Source: Dyadobacter sp. Leaf189 (GTDB taxonomy: Bacteria; Bacteroidota; Bacteroidia; Cytophagales; Spirosomataceae). From it: a stretch of 64,000 bases of DNA. Below the pieces are notes generated by a model. It was not told where the DNA came from, did not search any database, and saw nothing but the letters and a program-made list of their open reading frames with translations. The DNA is taken from the NCBI RefSeq assembly GCF_001424405.1, contig NZ_LMPS01000001.1:1361999-1425998 (forward strand), given 5' to 3'. The translations under genes and the position numbers were made by a program. Positions 35,778 through 45,149 of the stretch are shown here, piece by piece; position 1 is the stretch's first letter, and the number at the start of each line of letters is the position of its first letter.

Positions 35778-36215
35778 ATGGAATCAAAACTACCTCTGGA
35801 AAAGGAACTTGAACCTATTTTTCTTGGCAAATTTCCGCCCTTCTCGGAAAGCGTAAAGGAATTTCTTGTTCAATACGGACCTTATTTTATCCTTATTCTC
35901 TCCATTCTCGCTGTATTTGGTCTCGTCACTGCTTTTGGTATCGGAAGTGCTGCATTAGGCCTCGGCGCTGTGCCGGCCGGAATCGGGTTCAATTTCTATT
36001 TGAGCATTGCACTGGGCGTTATCACGCTCATTATGTACCTCATGGCATTTAGTCCATTACGCGCCAGAAAACGTGCGGGCTGGAATTTACTTTACTATGC
36101 TGTGCTGATCGGTGTGGTGAGTAACCTTGTACAACTTTACCTGCTTGGCGCGATCATCGGCGCCGTACTTGGTTTCTGGATCTTATTCCAGATCAGAGAG
36201 AAATACGTGATCTGA
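35778..36215 (+). CDS. Small integral membrane protein
   Basis: A 145-residue protein: a soluble N-terminal 25 residues (LPLEKELEPIFLGKFPPFSE), then about four hydrophobic segments (YFILILSILAVFGLVTAFGIG, YLSIALGVITLIMYLMAF, WNLLYYAVLIGVVSNLVQLYLL, IIGAVLGFWILFQI), with a short basic loop ARKRAG. No family name recalled with certainty. It stands alone, closed by a terminator. Confidence 0.8.
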   Translation: MESKLPLEKELEPIFLGKFPPFSESVKEFLVQYGPYFILILSILAVFGLVTAFGIGSAALGLGAVPAGIGFNFYLSIALGVITLIMYLMAFSPLRARKRAGWNLLYYAVLIGVVSNLVQLYLLGAIIGAVLGFWILFQIREKYVI

Positions 36216-36237
36216 TACTTCGGACATATTCAAGTCG

Positions 36238-36270
36238 AAAAAGCGAGCGGTACTCCGCCCGCTTTTTTAT
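36238..36270 (+). terminator. Terminator after the small membrane protein
   Basis: AAAAAGCGAGCGG with CCGCCCGCTTTTTT (one mismatch) around a short loop. Confidence 0.8.
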
Positions 36271-36303
36271 TTTTACCGCTGGTCACCAAAATCCGGTTTA
36301 TGC

Positions 36304-36333
36304 TTGTAACTTTAATATTACCCCTCTACTTTG
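36304..36333 (+). promoter_or_regulatory. Probable promoter of the ABC transporter operon
   Basis: TTG at 36304-36306, 20 bp spacer, TACTTTG at 36327-36333 (one base shorter than TAnnTTTG). About 35 bp before the ATG at 36368. Confidence 0.45.
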
Positions 36334-36367
36334 CACTTTTTGGTGCCTAACCCCGGATTCTCAGCAA

Positions 36368-37282
36368 ATGAATATCATAGAAGTCAGAAACGTTACCAAG
36401 GAATATGCCAATCACGTGGCACTTGACAATGTAAGTATCTCCATTCCACGCGGGAAAATCTTCGGTCTGCTTGGCCCCAATGGAGCAGGTAAAACTTCAC
36501 TGATCCGCATCATCAACCAGATTACGGGACCGGATAAAGGCGAGATCCTTTTTGATGGGGAGTTGCTGGGCAATAAGCACATTTCCAGAATCGGTTACCT
36601 GCCTGAGGAAAGGGGTTTGTATAAGAAAATGAAAGTAGGCGACCAGCTGCTGTACCTCGCCCAGCTCAAAGGTTTGTCACAAAAAGAAGCTATGGACAAG
36701 CTGAAATCATGGTTTGTCAAATTTGATATAAAAACGTGGTGGGACAAAAGTGTGTCCGACCTCTCGAAGGGAATGCAGCAGAAAGTCCAGTTTGTGTCAA
36801 CTGTTTTGCACGAGCCCGACCTGATTATTCTCGATGAGCCTTTCTCAGGCTTTGATCCCATTAATGCCAACCTGATCCGCGACGAAATTCTGGAACTCAA
36901 ACAAAAAGGCTGCACGATCATTTTTTCTACACACAGAATGGAGACCGTTGAAGAGCTTTGCGATCACATCGCATTGATTCATAAATCAAAAAAAATACTT
37001 GACGGGCCGAAAAGGGAGATCAAAGAGCAGTTTAAAACCAATACCTACTTTGTGGAATACAAAGGTTCTCTGTCCGGTCTGGAGGGACTTTATGAGATTT
37101 CGGCGGACAAAGAAGTTGAAAATGATTATCGGCGGGCTACCATTCATCTTGGCGAAAATAAAAGCCCGAATGCATTGCTGACCAGTCTTTTACCCAATGT
37201 AGAGATCCGTTCTTTCGGAGAGAATATCCCAAGTATGAGCGATATTTTCATGCGGTCTGTCAACGAAATACCAGAGGCCTGA
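36368..37282 (+). CDS. ABC-2 type exporter ATP-binding subunit
   Basis: A 304-residue protein. Walker A GLLGPNGAGKTSLIRI near residues 34-49, Q-loop NQITG, the signature DLSKGMQQKVQF, Walker B LIILDEPFSGFDP, H-loop STHRMETVEELC, and a C-terminal extension (from about residue 225) as in NatA/DUF4162-type proteins. It pairs with the permease beginning 30 bp downstream. NatA-NatB systems export sodium; other members export drugs or lipids, so the cargo is open. Confidence 0.93.
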   Translation: MNIIEVRNVTKEYANHVALDNVSISIPRGKIFGLLGPNGAGKTSLIRIINQITGPDKGEILFDGELLGNKHISRIGYLPEERGLYKKMKVGDQLLYLAQLKGLSQKEAMDKLKSWFVKFDIKTWWDKSVSDLSKGMQQKVQFVSTVLHEPDLIILDEPFSGFDPINANLIRDEILELKQKGCTIIFSTHRMETVEELCDHIALIHKSKKILDGPKREIKEQFKTNTYFVEYKGSLSGLEGLYEISADKEVENDYRRATIHLGENKSPNALLTSLLPNVEIRSFGENIPSMSDIFMRSVNEIPEA

Positions 37283-37311
37283 TCTGCTTAACAACCTTAA
37301 CTTTCTTCCCA

Positions 37312-38637
37312 ATGCGCAATATTTTCCTTGTCATAAAAAGAGAATACCTCGTCCGTGTCAAAAAGAAATCTTTTCTGATCATGACATTGCTGGGCCCGCT
37401 GCTGTTTGTGGGCTTTTATGCAGCCGTGATCTGGGTCGCGATCGGTTCTGTTGACACCAAAACGATACAGGTACTTGACGAGAGTGGTTTGTTTCGCAAC
37501 GAGTTCAAAGACTCGGAAGCATTGAAGTTCAGCTTTATAGAGGGTAACCTTGATTCAGCCAAAGTGAATTTCAGGAAAGCCGATGCCAATGCATTGGTTT
37601 ACATTCCGGAGAATGTGATCAAATCCCCGAAGTCGGTCAGGATTTATGCTGCGAAAAATGTAAGCATGGATCTCAAATCCGAAATTGAAAAGGTAATTGA
37701 GAAGCAAATTGAAGATATCAAGCTCTCAGAGGCAGGTATCACACATAAAATACTGGAAGATTCACGCGTGAATGTGAGCTCGGAAACGATCAGCCTGAGT
37801 GAAGAAGGGGAGAAGACCAGCAGCTCAGGCGCCGCAACCGTCATCGGAGGTATCTGCGCTTTTCTGATCTACATGTCGGTCTTCATTTATGGCACACAGG
37901 TAATGCGCGGCATCACAGAGGAAAAAACGAGTCGCATTGTCGAAGTCATTATTTCCTCCGTTAAGCCATTTCAATTGATGTTGGGTAAAATCATCGGCGT
38001 AGCGCTCGTGGGCCTGACGCAATTTGTACTCTGGATCCTGCTCACTACCGCACTGACAAGCGCTACTTCGGCCATTTTGAGCAACCGGATACCAAAAGAC
38101 GCTGTGGAAATGCAGCAGCAGATGGAGAAAGTGCAGAAGGGAATGCCAAACCAGAATATGCCCGGCAACAATGTGGAAAACCCCATGGCAGAAGTGCTGG
38201 GAGCAGTCAACAGTCTAAATATCCCGCTCATCCTGGGCTGCTTCTTATTTTACTATCTCGGCGGATACCTGCTTTACAGCGCACTTTTTGGCGCGGTGGG
38301 AGCGGCAGTTGATAACGATGCAGATACCCAGCAGTTTATGCTGCCTATTACTTTGCCCATCATTTTCTCATTTGTATTTGCCCAGTTTGTACTTCGCGAT
38401 CCTGACGGAAGTCTCGCATTCTGGACCTCCATTATCCCATTTACCTCTCCAATCATCATGATGGTGCGGATCCCGTTCGGAGTGCCTGCCTGGGAGATCG
38501 CGTTATCGATGGTTTTGCTGGTTCTGGGCTTTATGGCAACCACCTGGCTGGCCGCGCGGATTTACCGTGTAGGTATTCTGATGTACGGGAAAAAGGTGAC
38601 TTATAAAGAGCTGGCAAAATGGATTTTCTACAAGTAA
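37312..38637 (+). CDS. ABC-2 type exporter permease (NatB-like)
   Basis: A 441-residue protein: first membrane helix about residues 20-48 (SFLIMTLLGPLLFVGFYAAVIWV), a large extracytoplasmic domain to about residue 175, then five or so helices (VIGGICAFLIYMSVFIYGTQVM, ALVGLTQFVLWILLTTAL, IPLILGCFLFYYLGGYLLYSALFG, ITLPIIFSFVFAQFVL, ALSMVLLVLGFMATTWLAARIY). The motif ITEEKTSRIVEVIISSVKPFQLMLGKI is typical of ABC-2/NatB permeases. Partner of the ATPase just upstream. Confidence 0.92.
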   Translation: MRNIFLVIKREYLVRVKKKSFLIMTLLGPLLFVGFYAAVIWVAIGSVDTKTIQVLDESGLFRNEFKDSEALKFSFIEGNLDSAKVNFRKADANALVYIPENVIKSPKSVRIYAAKNVSMDLKSEIEKVIEKQIEDIKLSEAGITHKILEDSRVNVSSETISLSEEGEKTSSSGAATVIGGICAFLIYMSVFIYGTQVMRGITEEKTSRIVEVIISSVKPFQLMLGKIIGVALVGLTQFVLWILLTTALTSATSAILSNRIPKDAVEMQQQMEKVQKGMPNQNMPGNNVENPMAEVLGAVNSLNIPLILGCFLFYYLGGYLLYSALFGAVGAAVDNDADTQQFMLPITLPIIFSFVFAQFVLRDPDGSLAFWTSIIPFTSPIIMMVRIPFGVPAWEIALSMVLLVLGFMATTWLAARIYRVGILMYGKKVTYKELAKWIFYK

Positions 38638-38780
38638 TTCTTAACACTTTTTAAGAGAGTAAGGGACTTTACCTTCTGGTTATTTTGCTATTTTTGGCCC
38701 ATCGTTGATAAAACTGTTTTGGCAGCGTTACCATATTAGCACATTTTGCATATCATATTTTTTAATTTACCATCTCTCAG

Positions 38781-41756
38781 ATGACCCGTTTCAACCGTTC
38801 CAACAACATTGCGGGTTGGATTGTATTCGCAATTGCATTCATCACCTACGCACTTACCGTTGAACGAACTGCCAGCTTTTGGGACTGCGGCGAGTTTATC
38901 GCCTGTGCGTTTAAATTACAGGTGCCTCACCCTCCGGGAGCACCATTTTTTCTTTTAATAGGCCGACTTTTCTCGCTGTTCGCATTCGGCGACCTTACCA
39001 GCGTTGCCTTTTGGGTGAACATGGTATCTGTTCTAAGCAGTGCGTTGACGATCCTGTTTTTGTTCTGGACAATTACCCTGCTTGCACGCAAGTTCATTTC
39101 CAAGTCTGAAAATGAAATGACGACAGGCGACCTGATCCTGGTATTGGGTGCAGCGGCTGTTGGCTCACTGGCTTATACCTGGTCCGACTCATTCTGGTTC
39201 TCAGCCGTTGAGGCGGAGGTGTACGGTATGTCTTCATTTTTTACAGCTATTGTGATCTGGGCTGTTTTCAAATGGGAGCGTGTGGAAGATCCGGCTGCCG
39301 AAAACCGCTGGCTTATACTGATCGCCTACCTGGTTGGTCTTTCCATTGGCGTCCATTTGCTTAACCTGGTCACTATCCCAGCGCTTGCCCTGGTTTATTA
39401 TTTCAAAAAATACCCAAAAACAAGCCTTTTTGGTGGTATAATGGCCTTTGTAGGTGGTTTGGTGATATTAGGTATTATCAACTCTGGTATCATTCCGGGA
39501 CTGCCGAGCGTTGCAGGTAAATTCGAGATTTTCTTTGTTAACTCACTGGGCTTACCTTATAAATCCGGTGTTATATTCTTCATTATCATCTTCCTGGGCA
39601 GTCTGATCTGGGGGATCCGGTATTCGCACCAAAAAGGAAATGTGCTGCTTAACACCGGCTTGCTTTCACTCGCCTTTGTATTGATTGGATACGCGAGTTA
39701 CCTGATGGTACTGGTACGTGCCGAGTACAATCCACCGATCAATGAGAACAATCCCAACGACGTACTGAGCTTTGTTTCCTATCTGAAAAGGGAGCAATAC
39801 GGAAGCCGCCCGCTGCTTTACGGACCATCATTTGTATCGCGTCCGGTAAGTCAGAAACGGGGCGCGCCCATGTACCGCAAGCAGAATGGCAAGTACGCCA
39901 TTTATGACTATCGTCCTGAGTATGAATATGAGCCAGGTAGCAGTATGCTGCTGCCGCGTATGTACAGCACCCAGCCAGGTCACCCGCAACTATACCAGCA
40001 GCTGACCGGCCTTGCCGAGGGGCAAAAGCCGACCATGGGACATAACCTGTCATTTATGTTCTCTTACCAGATCGGTCACATGTACTGGCGCTACTTCTTG
40101 TGGAATTTCGTTGGGCGTGAAAGTGACGAGGAAGGGGCCGGGAATTTGCTGCCATGGGATATCAGCAAGAAATATCCTGAGCCGATCGAGAACAATAAAG
40201 CGCACGATAACTTCTTCATGCTGCCATTCCTGCTCGGTTTGTTTGGTATTGTGATGATGTATTTCCGGCAAAAAAGAGACTTGCTCGTATTAGGATTATT
40301 GTTCATTCTAACGGGCGTCGCGCTGGTGGTTTACCTCAATTCCCCGCCGACCGAACCGCGTGAGCGTGACTATATTTACGTGGGTTCTTTCTATATATTC
40401 TGTATCTGGATCGGCTTTGGCGTACTCGCAATTGCAGATGCGATCAGTAAATTTATCGGTAATCCTTCAACCAGAGCGATTGCCGCCACGGGTGTTGCAA
40501 TGGTAGTTCCTGTTATTATGGTGGCCAAAGGTTGGGATAATCACAACCGCAGCCACAGGTACCATTCAGTTGATTTTGCCAAAAACCTGCTTAATTCCTG
40601 CGCCCCGAATGCGATCCTGTTTACAGGCGGCGATAACGATACATTCCCATTGTGGTATGTGCAGGAAGTGGAAGGATTCCGTACTGATGTTCGTGTTTGT
40701 AACCTCAGCTTGCTCGGTACTGACTGGTATATCGATCAGATGAAACGCAAAACTTATCTTTCAGAAGCGCTTCCTATTTCTTTGGACAAGAGCAATTATG
40801 CTTTTGGTAAAAACGATATCGTTCCCTTCTACGAAATACCAAGCGTGAAAAACGGTATCAACCTGAAAGAATACCTTGGATTGGTTAAGCAGGAAAACAA
40901 GGCGATTCAGGTGCCGCTGACAAGTGGAGATATGACGTCAATCCTGCCTTCGTCGGTATTGTTCCTGCCTGTAAATGCAGAGGCAGTGAAGAAAATGAAT
41001 ATCATCAAATCTGACCTGGTACCATTCGTAAGCGATTCTATCAGCTGGACAATTGGTAAAGGAGATTTGTACAAGTCTGACCTGATCATGCTGGATATCA
41101 TCGCAACAAACGACTGGAAAAGACCGATCTATTTCTCATCAACGCTGGGCGGATCAAGCTACCTTAACCTGAAAGAATATATGCAGCTGGAAGGTTATGC
41201 ATACAGATTGCTTCCCGTGAAAGTGCCTGGTGCAAGCGACGGGTACGTGAATGCGGATGTGATGTACGACAACCTGATGAACAAAATGTTCTGGCGCGAG
41301 CTCGACAATCCGAATACCTATTACGACAACACGTACCTCGGCTCGCCGGTGGCAACTGCAAGAATCGCATTCCTGCGGTTAGCAGGACAACTGCTCGCCG
41401 ATGGTCGCAAAGCCGATGCCAAGAAAGCAATCGATAAATCATTGGCGACAATGCCGGATAAGAGCATCCCGTACGATCAGTTCTCGGCCAATTTCATTGG
41501 TCCGTTGTTCGATCTGGGAGAAACCAGCCGTGCATTGAAAATAGCGGACACAATGGTCACCCGCGCCGACGAAGTACTTACGTGGGCCAAAGACAACGGA
41601 ACCACCCGCCGCCGCGACAGCAACGTTTATTTATACATTCTGCAAATCATCGTTCAGGAATGCCGCGAAGCCAAGCAGGAAGCCGCCGCCAAAAAGTACG
41701 AGCAAGTCTTCCAAAAGCACCTGGCCGCATTTAATATGTACGGAGGAGGGCAGTAG
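38781..41756 (+). CDS. DUF2723 (GT117-type) multi-pass membrane protein
   Basis: A 991-residue protein. N-terminal half: about ten membrane helices, and the family motif near residues 33-60, FWDCGEFIACAFKLQVPHPPGAPFF, where the Asp/Glu pair resembles the catalytic acid of protein O-mannosyltransferases. The C-terminal half (from about residue 560) is soluble, with NAILFTGGDNDTFPLWYVQEVEG, TDVRVCNLSLLGTDWYIDQMKR and a TPR-like tail. DUF2723 proteins are near-universal in Bacteroidota and have been proposed to start protein O-glycosylation. A -7-like TATTTTTG at 38689-38696 precedes it. Confidence 0.88.
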   Translation: MTRFNRSNNIAGWIVFAIAFITYALTVERTASFWDCGEFIACAFKLQVPHPPGAPFFLLIGRLFSLFAFGDLTSVAFWVNMVSVLSSALTILFLFWTITLLARKFISKSENEMTTGDLILVLGAAAVGSLAYTWSDSFWFSAVEAEVYGMSSFFTAIVIWAVFKWERVEDPAAENRWLILIAYLVGLSIGVHLLNLVTIPALALVYYFKKYPKTSLFGGIMAFVGGLVILGIINSGIIPGLPSVAGKFEIFFVNSLGLPYKSGVIFFIIIFLGSLIWGIRYSHQKGNVLLNTGLLSLAFVLIGYASYLMVLVRAEYNPPINENNPNDVLSFVSYLKREQYGSRPLLYGPSFVSRPVSQKRGAPMYRKQNGKYAIYDYRPEYEYEPGSSMLLPRMYSTQPGHPQLYQQLTGLAEGQKPTMGHNLSFMFSYQIGHMYWRYFLWNFVGRESDEEGAGNLLPWDISKKYPEPIENNKAHDNFFMLPFLLGLFGIVMMYFRQKRDLLVLGLLFILTGVALVVYLNSPPTEPRERDYIYVGSFYIFCIWIGFGVLAIADAISKFIGNPSTRAIAATGVAMVVPVIMVAKGWDNHNRSHRYHSVDFAKNLLNSCAPNAILFTGGDNDTFPLWYVQEVEGFRTDVRVCNLSLLGTDWYIDQMKRKTYLSEALPISLDKSNYAFGKNDIVPFYEIPSVKNGINLKEYLGLVKQENKAIQVPLTSGDMTSILPSSVLFLPVNAEAVKKMNIIKSDLVPFVSDSISWTIGKGDLYKSDLIMLDIIATNDWKRPIYFSSTLGGSSYLNLKEYMQLEGYAYRLLPVKVPGASDGYVNADVMYDNLMNKMFWRELDNPNTYYDNTYLGSPVATARIAFLRLAGQLLADGRKADAKKAIDKSLATMPDKSIPYDQFSANFIGPLFDLGETSRALKIADTMVTRADEVLTWAKDNGTTRRRDSNVYLYILQIIVQECREAKQEAAAKKYEQVFQKHLAAFNMYGGGQ

Positions 41757-41778
41757 TCGCTCAACATCCCGCACGTGT

Positions 41779-41879
41779 CTTCGGCTCCGCTCAGACTGAC
41801 AAGCTTCTTACGTTGTCACACTGAGCGCAGCCGAAGTGTTGTCACCCTGAGCGGACCGGGCCGCCGGGCGGTCGAAGGG
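41779..41879. repeat. Palindromic intergenic repeat, three related arms
   Basis: CTTCGGCTCCGCTCAGACTG-type arm at 41779-41802 is the inverse (21 of 24) of the arm at 41813-41836. A third arm from 41838 (TTGTCACCCTGAGCGGA, then GTCGAAGGG) is interrupted by a 15-bp GC-rich insert (CCGGGCCGCCGGGCG). Elements of this kind recur in many bacterial genomes. Confidence 0.75.
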
Positions 41880-41901
41880 CAAACCAGCAAAAGTCGAAGG
41901 G

Positions 41902-43071
41902 CTAATCCAGCTTCATTTTCACCCATACCAACCGGTGATCGGAGCTGGATTCTCTTTTTTCGACCAGTTCGGCCATGGGTTCTCCTTTTGCCGGCCAGAA
42001 AACACCGCTGTCTAGAATCTTAAAACCATCTTTGGATGGAAGTACGTAATCTGCGCGCATTCGCCAGAATGCGGTGTGATTTTTGGCAAATGCATTACCG
42101 GCGCTGTGTTCCGCACCGCCTTTACTGGCCGGAGGCAGCTCGTTGTTGATCTTCGGATGATTGAGCAATGAGCGTATTCCTTCTCCGATTGCATTGCCTT
42201 CGTCCGGCGACGCGTTTTGATCTCCCAGGATCACAAACGAAGCATTTGCTCCCAGTCCTCCCTTTTTGCCTTTATCATCATAGATATATGCTCCGTCACT
42301 GATGTAATCCTTCCAGAAACGGATTTCATCGTGGTTGCGCTTTCCGTTGCGGTCTTCGGGGCCGTCGAAAGAAGGCGGGGTGGGATGGCTGGCAAGTACG
42401 TGAATGGTTTTTTCTCCAACCTTCACAGGAATATCCCAGTGTGACTTGGAAGAAAGCGGAAACTGCGCCCAGGCTTCTGCCGAGTACCAGTCGCTTCCGT
42501 CTGGTTTCGTCGTTTTCAATGCGCCGGGCATATCTTTCCATTTAAAATGCTGGAAAGTTCTTACCTGCGCCTCGTCAATGGGGTACCGCGATAGCAGCGC
42601 CATTCCGTATTGGCCCGGATAGTTACCGAAACCCCAGGCATCGGCTCCGTATTGCTCCGATTTTCCATTCCCGTCAAGGTCAAACGGACTGGGCTGTCCC
42701 GTGTTTACTGTTGAATAATAGTAGTAAGGATAATCGATCCCTTTTGCGCCATCTGCATCGGTTTTCAGATAGTTATTGATGAATGCGCCTACGCTGGTGG
42801 TTCCGTCTTTCACATAATCAAACTCATTAAGCAGAATAATGTCAGGCCGCACGGTTTTGATGATCCTCGCGATATTTCTGATCTGCTGGTTGCTGCCTGA
42901 GGCCAGTTCTTTCACCAGGATCTGCTCCGAAAGTCCTTTCGTGCCGCGGGGGAAGTAATTCTCCGCTTCCATACTTACGTTGTAAGTTGCTACGGTAAGT
43001 TCGTTTGCTGACTGCGCCTGCAGCTGAAAAGCGGCGGATGTGATCAATAGAGATAAGAGTGTTTTTTTCAT
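41902..43071 (-). CDS. Secreted endonuclease/exonuclease/phosphatase-fold enzyme
   Basis: A 389-residue protein with a signal peptide (KKTLLSLLITSAAFQLQAQS). EEP-fold motifs in order: TVATYNVSMEAE (metal-binding Asn), LLNEFDYV (Glu), LASHPTPPSF (His), VILGDQNASPDEG (Asp-x-Asn) and SSDHRLVWVKM (Asp-His). All catalytic positions are present. Exported members hydrolyse nucleic acids, phosphoesters or sphingomyelin; the substrate here is open. Monocistronic on the - strand. Confidence 0.9.
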   Translation of the reverse strand: MKKTLLSLLITSAAFQLQAQSANELTVATYNVSMEAENYFPRGTKGLSEQILVKELASGSNQQIRNIARIIKTVRPDIILLNEFDYVKDGTTSVGAFINNYLKTDADGAKGIDYPYYYYSTVNTGQPSPFDLDGNGKSEQYGADAWGFGNYPGQYGMALLSRYPIDEAQVRTFQHFKWKDMPGALKTTKPDGSDWYSAEAWAQFPLSSKSHWDIPVKVGEKTIHVLASHPTPPSFDGPEDRNGKRNHDEIRFWKDYISDGAYIYDDKGKKGGLGANASFVILGDQNASPDEGNAIGEGIRSLLNHPKINNELPPASKGGAEHSAGNAFAKNHTAFWRMRADYVLPSKDGFKILDSGVFWPAKGEPMAELVEKRESSSDHRLVWVKMKLD

Positions 43072-43160
43072 AATAATGAATGCTGAACAACAAAAGTATC
43101 CGCAACCAGGGTAATAAATGTTACCGCAGTTTGAATTTTTAAAAGCAGGGTGTCAGTAAC

Positions 43161-43191
43161 AAAAAGAGCCGCCTCCCGGAAGAAGCGGCTC
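43161..43191 (-). terminator. Terminator of the grpE-dnaJ operon
   Basis: On the - strand GAGCCGC and GCGGCTC form the stem, with an inner TC/GA pair, followed by TTTTTG. Confidence 0.8.
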
Positions 43192-43211
43192 GTATCGTTC
43201 AGATATTTATA

Positions 43212-44378
43212 TCAATGAAAGAAGTCTTTCATTTTGTCAAAAAATCCCTTCTCGTTCTTGCCCGGCTTCGGCTGGAAGTTAGGCGAGTGGCGCAGAGATT
43301 CCAATGTTTCACGTTCGTCAGACGATAGTTGCTGTGGTGTCCATACATTGATATGAACCAGCTGGTCGCCTTTTCCATACCCATTCAGGTCTTTGATACC
43401 TTTGCCTTTCAACCGAAGGATTTTACCCGCCTGTGTGCCTGACTCTACATTGATCCTGGCTTTGCCGTCAATGGTCGGAATTTCTACCGAGGTACCTAGT
43501 GCAGCGTCGATGAAGCTCAGGTGCATATCGAATACGACGTTATTACCATCGCGTTTCAGCATTGCATCTTCTTCTTCCTCGATCACGATCAGCAGGTCGC
43601 CCGCCATTCCGCCGCGCGCTGGTACATTACCTTTGCCCGACATGGAAAGCTGCATTCCTTCTGCTACACCGCCCGGTATGTTCAGTGTGATCAGGTCATC
43701 CTGCAACAGTCTTCCTTCTCCTGCGCAGGAATCACAGCGCTCGCTGATGATCTTGCCGTCGCCATTACAAGTCGGACAGGTGCTGGTAGAAACCATTTGT
43801 CCAAGCATGGTACTTACTACCTTGCGTACCTGACCGGTTCCGTTACAGCCGTTGCAATTGGTGAGCGAAGTGCCGTTTTTGGCACCGTTACCACCGCAGG
43901 TATTGCAGGTTACGTGGCGTTTTACCTTTATTTTCTTTTCAACACCGTTTGCAACTTCTTCCAGGTTCAGTTTGAGCTTAATGCGCAGGTCCGAACCTTT
44001 ACGTACACGGCGACCACCGCCTCCGCCCGCACGACCAAAAATGTCACCAAACGGACTGCTATCTCCGAATATATCCCCGAACTGAGAGAAAATATCGTCC
44101 ATTGTAAACCCGCCGCCGCCGTAACCGCCAGCTCCGCCGCCACTCGCACCACCTACGCCCGCGTGACCGAATTGGTCATACCTTGCACGCTTGTTTTCGT
44201 CGCTCAGGATGCTGTAAGCTTCTGCTGCTTCCTTGAACTTGTCCTCCGCAGTCGGGTCGTCAGGGTTCTTGTCGGGGTGAAACTTGATCGCAAGCTTGCG
44301 ATAAGCCTTCTTAATGTCATCCGCAGTAGCTTGCTTGTCTACGCCCAGTACCTCGTAATAGTCTCTTTTCTTTGCCAT
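43212..44378 (-). CDS. dnaJ: Chaperone DnaJ
   Basis: A 388-residue type I J-protein. J domain residues 1-70 with [11 protein letters not shown] (the HPD that stimulates DnaK), a Gly-rich/Phe region ([16 protein letters not shown]), and the zinc-binding domain with all four CxxCxGxG repeats ([32 protein letters not shown]). Substrate-binding C-terminal domains follow ([22 protein letters not shown]). Standard length. It follows grpE by 33 bp. Confidence 0.97.
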   Translation of the reverse strand: MAKKRDYYEVLGVDKQATADDIKKAYRKLAIKFHPDKNPDDPTAEDKFKEAAEAYSILSDENKRARYDQFGHAGVGGASGGGAGGYGGGGFTMDDIFSQFGDIFGDSSPFGDIFGRAGGGGGRRVRKGSDLRIKLKLNLEEVANGVEKKIKVKRHVTCNTCGGNGAKNGTSLTNCNGCNGTGQVRKVVSTMLGQMVSTSTCPTCNGDGKIISERCDSCAGEGRLLQDDLITLNIPGGVAEGMQLSMSGKGNVPARGGMAGDLLIVIEEEEDAMLKRDGNNVVFDMHLSFIDAALGTSVEIPTIDGKARINVESGTQAGKILRLKGKGIKDLNGYGKGDQLVHINVWTPQQLSSDERETLESLRHSPNFQPKPGKNEKGFFDKMKDFFH

Positions 44379-44411
44379 TATTTTGTGCTAATGTATCTTT
44401 TACGCGGCTAA

Positions 44412-45038
44412 CTAAGCCCCAACTATCACTTTCGCGTAGCGTATGACCTTGTCATTTAAATAATATCCTTTTTCAATTTCATCGATCACCTTGCCTTTCA
44501 GATCATCGGAAGGCGCAGGGAATTGTGCGATGGATTCGTGGATCTCGGCATCGAAAACCTCTCCTTTTGAAGTCATCGGTTTCAAACCTTTTGATTCCAG
44601 TGCCTTAAACAGCTTGTTGTAAATCAAATCCACGCCTTCTTTCAAAGCCTCTACATCCGTAGAAGAATCAAAAGAAACTTTGGCACGTTCAAAATCGTCC
44701 ACGATCGGGAGGATGAGCTTTACCATATCGGCACCGGCACCCGAAATCATTTCCAGTTTTTCCTTCGCCGTTCTTCTGCGGAAGTTCTCAAAATCTGCAT
44801 ACAGGCGCAGGTACTTATCTTTCAGCTCGGCGATCTCTGTTTTTGCAGCCGCCAGCGGGTCAATTTCCTGAGCAGGCGCTTCATTTTTTATTTCCTGTCC
44901 TGCATTGTCAAGCGGTACCGAATTGGAAATTTCATTGTTTTCACTATTTGCCGTGCTGTCAGTTTCCAATGGCACATTTTCCTCGTTCATTTCGTAATTT
45001 TTGTCTTGATCTATGTTGAAATCTGTGTTTTCAGGCAT
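44412..45038 (-). CDS. grpE: GrpE nucleotide exchange factor
   Basis: A 208-residue protein. The N-terminal 60 residues are acidic and disordered (NIDQDKNYEMNEENVPLETD). A long helix follows (EIAELKDKYLRLYADFENFRRRTAKEKLEMI), then the beta-wing domain with EVFDAEIHESIAQFPAPSDDLKGKVIDEIEKGYYLNDK and RYAKVIVG at the end. It exchanges ADP on DnaK and is paired with dnaJ downstream. The 111-bp gap to queG holds divergent promoters. Confidence 0.96.
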   Translation of the reverse strand: MPENTDFNIDQDKNYEMNEENVPLETDSTANSENNEISNSVPLDNAGQEIKNEAPAQEIDPLAAAKTEIAELKDKYLRLYADFENFRRRTAKEKLEMISGAGADMVKLILPIVDDFERAKVSFDSSTDVEALKEGVDLIYNKLFKALESKGLKPMTSKGEVFDAEIHESIAQFPAPSDDLKGKVIDEIEKGYYLNDKVIRYAKVIVGA

Positions 45039-45137
45039 AATTCTTAATAATAACGTGACTTATACAATGCACCAATTGAAGTAAATTATTTTGCCAGAGC
45101 TAAAATACTGACAAGATGGCATTTTACAATCAATTTG

Positions 45138-45145
45138 TAAATTTG
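45138..45145 (+). promoter_or_regulatory. -7 element immediately before queG
   Basis: TAAATTTG matches TAnnTTTG and ends 4 nt before the ATG at 45150, the same geometry as tsaE. No clear -33 TTG. Confidence 0.4.
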
Positions 45146-45149
45146 CAAG

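Noticed and set aside
43521..44411. 296-codon ORF on the + strand
   Set aside because: Antisense to dnaJ, whose four zinc-finger motifs leave no doubt about the coding strand.
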